From Vicinamibacteria bacterium (GTDB lineage Bacteria; Acidobacteriota; Vicinamibacteria; Vicinamibacterales; UBA8438), in contig JAJEEA010000348.1 in assembly GCA_022821235.1 (NCBI GenBank), positions 1 through 39,117 on the forward strand: 39,117 nt of DNA, written 5' to 3'. Shown one piece after another: positions 19,301 through 25,470 of the stretch; position 1 is the stretch's first letter, and every line of letters starts with the position of its first letter. A program made the translations under genes and the position numbers. The notes beneath the pieces are model-generated. The model was not told where the DNA came from. It did no database searches and worked only from the letters and a program-made list of their open reading frames with translations.

Positions 19301-21008
19301 GGCGCCGCTGCAGGTGCTTCGTGGAGAGAAGGTGTCCTGTGCAGAAGCGGAGGAACTCGGCGAGGTAGTCCATCGCCGAGGGCTGGGTGAACAGACCGCC
19401 GACTTGGGCCAGCAGGTCGGTCAGCTCCGATTCCTGCCATGGCTGTGGGGCGATTCCCAGACGTGGCGCGTCCGTGTCGTAAGGCACTACATTGCACGTG
19501 GTCAGAGCCGGGAATATCTCCCACAACCGAGCCGACGCTGATGGGGGGGACGGAACCGGGCGCAATCGGGACCTAGCGTCCTTATCGACCAGTCGCCATC
19601 GGGGCTTCGTCCCGGGTTGCAGGGTCCGCACCCACGAGGCGTCTCGGCAGACGTGGGTCTCGAAGGTCTTGAACCAGCGGGAGCCCGAGATGGCCTTCGT
19701 GAGCGCGCCGCAGTCGGCGTCCGACAACTCTTGTTGTTCGGCATAGTGTTCCAGTGTCGGGAGTACCAGCGGAAGCAGGACCTGCTGCGTGAGTCGCTGA
19801 TTCCAGGTGGTGCGCAGTTGATTGTCGTCCGCTCGCGAATTGCCGATGTCCGCGGGCTTCAGATGGAGCTGGTCCATGCCGTGGATCCTCTTGCGTCCGG
19901 CGTCAAGAAAGAACTGGCCATGGAAGGTCAGGGAGTGTGCCCGCGTTCCGTCATCCGGGTGGAGCAATTCGCCACCCTCCTCCAGCGGAAGAAAGACCCC
20001 CCACTGGAGCCGTGAGCGGGCCATGTCGTTGCGGCCTGTGCAGAACACGACAGCCGCCTCTGGCTCCGTCTTGTCCTCTACCTCGTGTTCGTGTCCCTGT
20101 TCGTCGCGAGACCAAGTGCGGGGCCATTCTTCCCGTGCCTTCAGGTTTGCAAACCACCCGTCCGCATCGGGATTCCTGAATCTCCTCCCGGAGAAGGAGA
20201 GCAGGGGCGGTCCATCCTCGATCAGCACGTGACCGTCAGCCTGCCCGTGGGATTGATCCGCCATGAGCCGGGGCGCATCCGCGAGCGTCAGGACGAAGCC
20301 CTGGTTCGGCCGCCGGTGCTCGATGCGCTTCAGGCACCGCAGCAACGGGAACATCTCGGCGACATCGTACGGGAGTGCGGGGTCACGCAGGAATGCAAGT
20401 TCACTGGACGGGTGATCTCCGGGGAAACGGAGGATGATGGCACCCGACTTCTGGCCAGAAGGAGTTTCCAGGTGCTTCTTCATCCGCAGGGGAAGCCACA
20501 ATAGGAACCAATGGTCGGTTCTATCGGCGGCGAGACTCTCGCCGAGAGCCGTCAAGTGATCCCAATCGGCACCGGCGGTTGCGTCCCAATCGGGGTGGGG
20601 CGAGGGGCCGTCCTGCTTCCAGGGAGTGAGCCCCTCGTGATGAAGCTGCGTTCCATCCCATGCCACGTAGAAGAGAGCCTCGCACAGGTGGAACACGCTC
20701 TTCATGCCGAGGCCGAACTTCCCGATGACACCGGCGTCGCCGGCCTTGCTGTTGATGCCGAAAGAACGGAGGTCGTCGGCGTCGCGCGGCTTGAACTCGC
20801 CATCGTTGAAGAACCAGAGGCCTGGACCCTTCAGCAGTGGATGGAACGCATCGGGGAAGCCATCGTGTTCGCCGAAAATCAAGGCGCCGGCCTTGGCGTC
20901 GTCGGCATTTTGAATCAGCTCCTTCAGGATAGGGAAGCCGTTCTCGTAGCGATCCCGAAGGTTGTCCGCGATCAGGTTGACGTAGTTGGTCGTGTATCCA
21001 CGCATCAT
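13383..21008 (-). CDS. Giant sacsin-like protein with two GHKL ATPase modules
   Basis: About 2541 aa. The N-terminus (YTTNYVNLIADNLRDRY) leads into a GHKL ATPase of the sacsin/NOV type: N-box LKELIQNADDAKA, FFNDGEF, and G-box GVIGKFGLGMKSVFHLC. A second module lies near residues 1530-1800, with GIPFELFQNADDAAVEL, FVVDERDDGLGFL and GVTGKFGLGFKSVLLAC. The middle and C-terminal regions match no family I know; there is a Trp/Tyr-rich region and a strongly acidic tail. No signal peptide or membrane segment. ATG 21008 is preferred because GGGAA stands about 7 nt upstream; GTG 21029 is possible. Its TGA overlaps the helicase ATG. Such HSP90-like ATPases are known in defence islands, but their action is unclear. 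Confidence 0.88.
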   Translation of the reverse strand: MMRGYTTNYVNLIADNLRDRYENGFPILKELIQNADDAKAGALIFGEHDGFPDAFHPLLKGPGLWFFNDGEFKPRDADDLRSFGINSKAGDAGVIGKFGLGMKSVFHLCEALFYVAWDGTQLHHEGLTPWKQDGPSPHPDWDATAGADWDHLTALGESLAADRTDHWFLLWLPLRMKKHLETPSGQKSGAIILRFPGDHPSSELAFLRDPALPYDVAEMFPLLRCLKRIEHRRPNQGFVLTLADAPRLMADQSHGQADGHVLIEDGPPLLSFSGRRFRNPDADGWFANLKAREEWPRTWSRDEQGHEHEVEDKTEPEAAVVFCTGRNDMARSRLQWGVFLPLEEGGELLHPDDGTRAHSLTFHGQFFLDAGRKRIHGMDQLHLKPADIGNSRADDNQLRTTWNQRLTQQVLLPLVLPTLEHYAEQQELSDADCGALTKAISGSRWFKTFETHVCRDASWVRTLQPGTKPRWRLVDKDARSRLRPVPSPPSASARLWEIFPALTTCNVVPYDTDAPRLGIAPQPWQESELTDLLAQVGGLFTQPSAMDYLAEFLRFCTGHLLSTKHLQRRLLGLLHNGLLAAGTDARRRFAAKAKRLLGFLDSKRRLDLSSALPESVLAKLWEVDASVLLVPKGLETDSPGEARPDEQTLAGWLSVLDLAFDSNGEAHGPILGAVRQLVNTLPREARGPFLRRNPTLRIIGLFDPRTGMESPVSIEVIEQLRRKRALFTLAAGLREARMGIAPQLARAIPNAVIGLVRAETYRELHPDDGSQQRAHLPAADDGRACLTAVGRSAGPLGDRTARLELLQRANDPGADEDALRGLRFLLHGSPDHCADDAATLWIGRHEQHSAWNKLWDAMHEGDRWSRVPDELAATIPRARWKQVNIAEIDGRTLIEELRATGREIAAPERFTMQEREEILSGIEDEDLWRRMPLHTTLDGVPVSATGERLYLSTPAAARFDDALMREATLIEPSRNHRVLDQQTNWLRPLDDHARIEIALRTAKPSDHWPLVMNALAAIAEGSISDEIQRALRCTAWLPGLRRASVKPEDIIDLPQPLLDQAHRLMAEHRAIHGPSFAVPTEMDAAVRNHRGWEFLRKMGFSAGDEGLDRLGLLLADLPGYRIGMWSETPEPDELALLARCTRLPGWRLLQMAAAAPFGLETAWAKLGPTLSTTLDVQRVADALIWLAADGDQRQLRRVVFDKYLRQLAAHGPAARHHLPRLRLATAAGRWREAAELCAGAHGVVRDKLLDREQESILKSLVRRVGSTPREEPRGQSDAQAVRGSTPRILREYFKSWHSNLVPQSQIGVLLALFGTHARGLADEYLRPHSFDWLIEQLPWRHPDQRPQVSLPPAETVRRALELVHVDIRVVETADVEVLNLMGKPIRVALDQEPDTLLAGAVSWRDDLGVDNSRMPTVVALTAAGARVDVRGYEVTVPLRHLDPDRIQPSERLRDLLRSTAEHLYSQLYGQETNTGLHSLWQALHRSDQLDIGIARRLILDHVPFYLRQISVQSSRIQEQLARCDEWRRRIAEADADSQPTESHRRELSKVLDALASRIDRNPDEQQAVVRAVKGRLEQYQYEPSGIPFELFQNADDAAVELGQFHAHPSAGCQVPEGAQRFVVDERDDGLGFLHWGRPINGRGPAGFPGGKRRGYDRDLEKMLILSASDKRRDEGVTGKFGLGFKSVLLACEQPRVLSGRLALRVASGILPQPWKDAQEARQRLANLAEDRRLAGTLIDLPGVAGELRRRVLERFRGLAGILCVFARAVRSITWTAASESTLRWQPTELCAAVEVGDLDLPGNWGPRTRAMCVRTPTGNLLMALGPRGFRALPDAVPALWVTAPTREPAAAGFAVNGTFDLDAGRGRLAANTHNNRELAIRIGNDVGDALGVLLQCSRDDWDPVRTELGLVADCKGLDFWLSVWSGLTKTCLAGDARDGTNLVRTVALRTLTRLSARPCAIPNGLTGPLGGFTDPNQIRFELGGVLVQPDVGETLVGWIRFTARYTATICVSPEIGNILREAGLCTPQTLGLSALLDVLERSRAEPSDAEVLGRLRLMTGKASDWNSEELRERLDGVLFLSEAGQWVNPRQLLAFRGPDLDSDEPRRHALAPRDSRLHPRYYVETDNQWPAVTFFLLCRQRMEAPTEKIAQWVLHAQSTEARSTALHYLANGDLGEQVAERVREKEWLRGALSALPTGLRPDRVDRLRRRLASQRQITLVAEPHATPPDQGTSSARRVLGCLYNWWLQEGTSARCEYEREMYPEFFSPTQLRTKTDRVAWFTMFALACYQSLGRTQDGQHRRFIERGMNGGWWRKLAQSKPPDDVESWLHLLERWSAPDASDQNFDPLFLPWKRTFVDLYTVARHLAVYVDIFRELPRIIRERGPVSLNEVLNPTHSAKIQPLGLDAARLDRSLGIGANWMIRELVRHGVYDTRDANAMAPYCWTTTRRVRRLLRHLDREAIRDSADKDASRFVFKFITEQLGSDRAPFGGDFDLPLQLVTRKAYGNTLARCFDEGGSEAPSLDDEDDGIGDHPAGEESDE

Positions 21009-21168
21009 TCGGTGCGTTCCCGGACTCACACCGATGTCGGCGGAGTCTCTGCCGTGACGAAACGGTCACGGTGCGTCTGAGTGGGGCGCCATCGTGACAA
21101 ATCTGCGGGCGATCCTCGATGCGGTGGCTTCGGGACGCGGTTCAGCGGTTCCACGACCAGCGGTGGCG

Positions 21169-21783
21169 TCAACGCCGCCGGCCGAGATCGACGGGCACGG
21201 CGTGGCGCGGGTTGGCGACGGGCTGGCCCGGCGGTGCGGATTCCAGGAACGTGATGCTGTCGTAGAAGTCGTCGAGCGCGATGAACTTTCCGTGCCGCTC
21301 GGCCCACTCCCGCATCCGGCGGTTGCAACTGTGCCGCCACGACAGCACTTCGACGCGCCAGCCGCGGCGTCGCATGCGTTCGAGATCGGCGTGAAAGCCG
21401 ACGCCGTCGTGGAATCCGGCACCGTCGCCGGTCAGCATGACCGCGATGCCGGGATTGCCGTTGTAGTCGAACCCGTCCCGCAGCATGGCGGTCTGCAAAG
21501 CCTGGTCCACGCCCTGCTCGCGCCCCTGCAGGGCGCCGCGTTCGAGAAGCTGCACGGTGACGCCCTCGTTCTCGAGGCGGTTCCAGACGTGGCGGAGCTC
21601 CGGGGGAATCGAGCCGACAGCGATGGCGTGCTCGATCTCGCGCCCGGCACGGGCCAGCTCGAGGAGATTTCGGAAGTGAATGCGCAGGCGAAATCGGGCG
21701 TGTTCGCCCTCGCGGTCCACCGCGACCTGCTGCGCGCTGATGAAGATGTTGGAGTTGTCCCAGTAGATGAAGACCTTGTCCAT
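21169..21783 (-). CDS. NYN-domain (PIN-like) RNase
   Basis: 204 aa. The start MDKVFIYWDNSNIFISAQ, the middle QGVDQALQTAML and the strand GIAVMLTGDGAGF hold the acidic residues of the NYN fold, a metal-dependent RNase related to PIN domains. A C-terminal segment LERMRRRGWRVEVLSW is also typical. ATG 21783 is preceded by GGGGA; the open frame continues upstream but without family similarity. It lies 160 bp upstream of the sacsin-like gene on the same strand, so it could be the first gene of the cluster, or an independent neighbour. The target RNA is unknown. Confidence 0.85.
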   Translation of the reverse strand: MDKVFIYWDNSNIFISAQQVAVDREGEHARFRLRIHFRNLLELARAGREIEHAIAVGSIPPELRHVWNRLENEGVTVQLLERGALQGREQGVDQALQTAMLRDGFDYNGNPGIAVMLTGDGAGFHDGVGFHADLERMRRRGWRVEVLSWRHSCNRRMREWAERHGKFIALDDFYDSITFLESAPPGQPVANPRHAVPVDLGRRR

Positions 21784-22091
21784 GTCTCGTCCCCGTTCCG
21801 CCTGCAATCGTTCTCGCTCTCGTCGATGTCTCGGACGTGGGGTGCCGACGTCGTCCGACGGGATGAGTATACGCGGGTCAATCTTGGCTGGCGCGAGCGT
21901 CGGCTCGAGCGACGGGGGCGCAGGCCGATCCTTGGGTCGGCGGGAGGTCGTGTCCGTGGGGTGCATGGGCTGCGTTCACTGCGCGGGCGGGGCCGGTCCA
22001 TCCGGGCGGGTCCGTCCGGGGCTGAAGGCGATGCGGTCGGGGCCGGCAGGCACCGGCGGCTTAACCGCTATCTGGTGGTGCAGGCGGACGT
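21784..22091. other. Intergenic region upstream of the NYN gene
   Basis: About 308 bp between the M1-type peptidase stop and the NYN start, both on the minus strand. An inverted repeat GCCGG/CCGGC with a 6-nt loop just past the peptidase stop could form a hairpin, but there is no T-run. The NYN promoter should lie here; no clear -35/-10 pair is visible. Confidence 0.4.
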
Positions 22092-24692
22092 TCAGCGCAC
22101 CCGGGCCAGCACCGCGTGCCCGGCGTTGAACTCGATGTCTTCGGGGCGGGCCGGCAGCGGCAGCTCGACGGAGACCTCCGGCGCGTCGACGAGGACCTGG
22201 TGGACGATCGGGGGACGGTCGTCGAACGTCAGGCGGATCGGCACCGGCATCCGGAACCCGGCGGGGACGTCCTCCTGGCGGATGCGGCCGTGCAGCACGA
22301 ACGGCGCCGGCCGGTCCGCCACGCGGGCGACGTCGAGGTCGACCCGGTAGGTGGGGATGTCGACGCCGTACACCCATTGATCGAAGAACCACCCCATCGG
22401 CTCGCCGAACGCCTCGGTCACCGCGTCCTCGAACGAGCGCGTGGACATCTCGCGCCCCAGGTGGGCGGCGACGTAGCCGCGCATCAGCTCCCTGAACCGG
22501 GTGTCGTCGCCGGTCTCCCAGTCGAGCAGCATCGAGCGCAGCATGTGGAGGACGTAGGCGCCCTTCTCGTAGATCAGGATGCGGTGGTCGATGCTCGCGC
22601 CGAAGCGCGGCTTGGTCGAGGTGAGCCGATAGCCGACGACGAGGGGGCCCGCCTCGTGCCCCTCGGCCCACCGCAACGCCTCGGGGCGGAAGCCGTAGTG
22701 CCGGAGCCCGAGGCCCTGGCCCACCTGTCCCTCCCCCAGCACGTCGAGGCGCCACGCGTCGATCATCTCCGCGAACTGATCGGGGTCGTCCAGGCCGTGC
22801 AGCGCATAGAGGGCGGCCGCGTAGTTGGAGAAGCCCTCCGCCATCCACTGGTCGCGGTAGTCCCGCCACCAGTCGACCCCGGCGCCCCACCACTGGTGCG
22901 CCACCTCGTGGGCGCGGAACGCCTCCGCCTCTCCCGTGTGCATGTCGCCGAAGGCCTGGTACGACAGGAACAGCAGGCCGGGAAAGGCCTGCCCGCTCAG
23001 GGTCTCGGTCTCGGTGACGAGCAGCGACGGGTGGGGAAACGGTCCGAAGTACTCGGCGAGGAGCTCGATGGCGCCGGTGACGTCGGCGATGGTCCTCTCC
23101 CGGCTGTCCGGCGAGAACCCGCGGTGATTGGGGTCGGCGTAGATGGAGATGGCGGGGGCTTCCGGGCGCTCGACCTCGGTCACCTCGAACTCGCCGTAGT
23201 GGAAGGCCATGCTGCCGACCGGCCCGTTCGTCGTCCAGCGCTGGATGCGGGTGTCGTCCTCGACGCGCTCGTCGAGCAGGGTCCCCCCGCTCGCGACGCG
23301 GTACCGCTCGGGCATCCGGAAGGTCGTCTCGAGGCGGCTGGTGCGGTTGTCGGCGTGCTGCGGCCACCAGCTCAGGGTGTCGAGGAGCACGAAGTCGCGG
23401 GTCTGCCGGAGCCGATCGACGAGCGGTCCCTCGTAGGCGAGCTCGAGGATGAACGACTCGCCGGCGGCGACGGTGCGGGGCAGGGCCACCGTCACCCAGG
23501 GCTCGAAGTGGTCGTCCTCGAAGGTCCGTTCCTCGCGCTCCTGCGCGAAGGGCAGCGGCTCGCCGGTCAGCGCCGTCGGGTCCGCGGGGTCCGCGTCGGG
23601 GTCGGGCGCCTCGGCCGAGAGCAGGCCCGCGCCGGCCGGTCGATCGGTCGGGTCGGGGCGCCACCGGACGTCGGTCACCTCCAGCATCATGCTGATCTGC
23701 AGCCGGAGCCCCCGCGTCGGAACCAGCGGCTCGATCAGGAGGGCCGCGGTCGCGCGGACGTCGCCGTCCCCGTCGAGGGCCATGTCGACCTCGGTGCGCG
23801 GCACCCGCGCCCGCGGCGTCCAGCCTTCGCGGTCGGGGTCGACGGGCCGCGGGGACAGCCCCAGGGCCGCACCCGTCGCCTCGTCGTCGTCGAGGGTGTC
23901 CGGGTCGACCGGGAACGGCTCGAGGGCGCGGTCCGCGTAGTCGGACCGGTAGTCGGTCAGGGCGTCGAAGCGCATCCAGTTGTCGGACACCCCGCGCCGG
24001 TCGTCGTGGCGGTACAGGACCACCTCTTCCGGGTCGTGGGGCTCGACCGCGAGGGTCAGCCAGCCGTGGTCCTTGCTGTCGAGCTCGACGAGCCGGTAGG
24101 CGCGGCCGGCCGGCAGCGTGCCCGTTTCCCGCCGCCACAGGTCGTGGAGGATCCGGCTCTCGGGGTTGAAGTTCCGCTCTTCCAGCAGCCGGCGCCGCCG
24201 GTCCCTCAGCCGCCGGTTGGCGCGCTCGGTGTCGCGGCGGCGTTCGCGCGCGGGGGCCGCGAGGGCGCGAAGCTCCTCGGGGGTGCCGTCGCTGGTCCAC
24301 AGGACGAGCCGGTCGAAGGCCTCGTCGACCTGATGCTCGTCCGAGAACCGCTCGAGCTGGTGGTGCTCGACCGCGTCGGGGGGGTAGCCGCGCAGCCGGC
24401 CGTCGCCGACGAAGACCGCGGTCGTTACCGCGCCGCCGATCTCGGGGGCGAGATACAGGCGTCCTTCCTCCAGGTCGAGCTCGAAGCGGTCCACCCGGAA
24501 GCGGCCGCCGCGAATCTCTCCGACGTAGGAGACCTCCGCCTCGCGCAGCTCCTGATAGAGGGGCGGGAGACCCGGTCCCTCCTCGTCCGAGTCCTGCCCG
24601 GTGGCTGCGCTGGCCGCCGCGGCCGTCGCCATCGCGATGGCGACGAGGGCGCCCGTCAGCATCGGTGCGGCGGTCCGGAACCTGGTCGGCAT
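22092..24692 (-). CDS. Secreted M1-family (gluzincin) metallopeptidase
   Basis: 866 aa. The N-terminus has a signal peptide (hydrophobic MLTGALVAIAMATAAAASA after MPTRFRTAAP), so the protein is exported. The catalytic region near residue 594 is AHEVAHQWWG with the downstream glutamate in QWMAEGFSNYAA, the HEXXH-X18-E arrangement of M1 aminopeptidases. Just upstream is the tyrosine-containing GLLFLSYQAFGD in place of the usual GAMEN motif, so exopeptidase specificity is not assured. A long N-terminal beta-rich region (about 450 residues) and a C-terminal beta domain (LDVARVADRPAPF onward) flank it. It is divergent from the FKBP lipoprotein gene across 262 bp. Confidence 0.88.
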   Translation of the reverse strand: MPTRFRTAAPMLTGALVAIAMATAAAASAATGQDSDEEGPGLPPLYQELREAEVSYVGEIRGGRFRVDRFELDLEEGRLYLAPEIGGAVTTAVFVGDGRLRGYPPDAVEHHQLERFSDEHQVDEAFDRLVLWTSDGTPEELRALAAPARERRRDTERANRRLRDRRRRLLEERNFNPESRILHDLWRRETGTLPAGRAYRLVELDSKDHGWLTLAVEPHDPEEVVLYRHDDRRGVSDNWMRFDALTDYRSDYADRALEPFPVDPDTLDDDEATGAALGLSPRPVDPDREGWTPRARVPRTEVDMALDGDGDVRATAALLIEPLVPTRGLRLQISMMLEVTDVRWRPDPTDRPAGAGLLSAEAPDPDADPADPTALTGEPLPFAQEREERTFEDDHFEPWVTVALPRTVAAGESFILELAYEGPLVDRLRQTRDFVLLDTLSWWPQHADNRTSRLETTFRMPERYRVASGGTLLDERVEDDTRIQRWTTNGPVGSMAFHYGEFEVTEVERPEAPAISIYADPNHRGFSPDSRERTIADVTGAIELLAEYFGPFPHPSLLVTETETLSGQAFPGLLFLSYQAFGDMHTGEAEAFRAHEVAHQWWGAGVDWWRDYRDQWMAEGFSNYAAALYALHGLDDPDQFAEMIDAWRLDVLGEGQVGQGLGLRHYGFRPEALRWAEGHEAGPLVVGYRLTSTKPRFGASIDHRILIYEKGAYVLHMLRSMLLDWETGDDTRFRELMRGYVAAHLGREMSTRSFEDAVTEAFGEPMGWFFDQWVYGVDIPTYRVDLDVARVADRPAPFVLHGRIRQEDVPAGFRMPVPIRLTFDDRPPIVHQVLVDAPEVSVELPLPARPEDIEFNAGHAVLARVR

Positions 24693-24954
24693 GCGGTCAG
24701 CTTACCATCGGCGACGGCCGGTCGCCCCGTCGCCTCGCCAGGCCGGGCGCCTCGGCGTCGGCCGGCATCCCGGGCGCGGTGCAACGCGAGGTCCACCGCG
24801 GCACGCTGGGGTCGCGCAGGCCTCGCCGGCCGTGAAACAATCGGAGTGAAGAGGTCGACCGGCGTCATCCAAGGACGAGCGGCCCGGTGACGGCGCCAAC
24901 CGGCCATGGGACCTGTCTGCGATGCGCGGCTCGGCGTGAGGGGGACGGGAGCGA

Positions 24955-25401
24955 ATGGGCACGACGATTCGATGGGTCGCCGGCGTGATTGGCGTGCTGG
25001 CGTTGCCGGTGCTGGGGGCGAACGGGTGCACCTCGAACCCCTTCCTGCCCACCGATGTGCTCTTCCTGCAGGTGTACGAGCTCGAGGTCGGCGCCGGGCG
25101 GGAGGTGGCGGTCGGCGACCGGGTCGTGATCGACTACGTGATGTGGGCCTACGATTCGGAGCAGGACGACAGCAAGGGGCGCGAGGTCGGGTCCCGCGAC
25201 GGCTACACGTTCTTCCTCGGGGCCAACCAGGTCAACCCCGCGTTCGACGAGGGCCTCGTGGGCATGCGGGTCGGGGGACTGCGCCGACTCGTCGTTCCTG
25301 CGGGCTACGTGAACGCGGGGGGGGCCGCGTTCTCCTCGGCGCCGCCCAACGCGCCGCTCGTCGCGGAGGTCCGGATGGTGGAAGCGCAGGCGGTCGGGTA
25401 G
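24955..25401 (+). CDS. FKBP-type peptidyl-prolyl isomerase, probable lipoprotein
   Basis: 148 aa. The N-terminus MGTTIRWVAGVIGVLALPVL followed by GANGCTS looks like a lipoprotein signal with Cys as the modified residue, though the lipobox is not canonical. The rest is an FKBP fold: VAVGDRVVIDYVMWAYD, FFLGANQVNPAFDEGLVGM and GGLRRLVVPAGYVNAGG, which match the usual 'G..V.v.Y', 'v..G..e.l.GM..G..R' and 'P..yg' elements. It would help fold periplasmic or outer-membrane proteins. GGGAG lies just before ATG 24955. It converges with the DUF5916 gene; GCCTCCGGAGGC at 25430 could form a small hairpin between the two stops. Confidence 0.88.
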   Translation: MGTTIRWVAGVIGVLALPVLGANGCTSNPFLPTDVLFLQVYELEVGAGREVAVGDRVVIDYVMWAYDSEQDDSKGREVGSRDGYTFFLGANQVNPAFDEGLVGMRVGGLRRLVVPAGYVNAGGAAFSSAPPNAPLVAEVRMVEAQAVG

Positions 25402-25470
25402 GAGCGGAAGCACCGTCCGCCCCGCATTGCCTCCGGAGGCGGCCGGCACCCTCCGCTTGCCGGAATCCGG

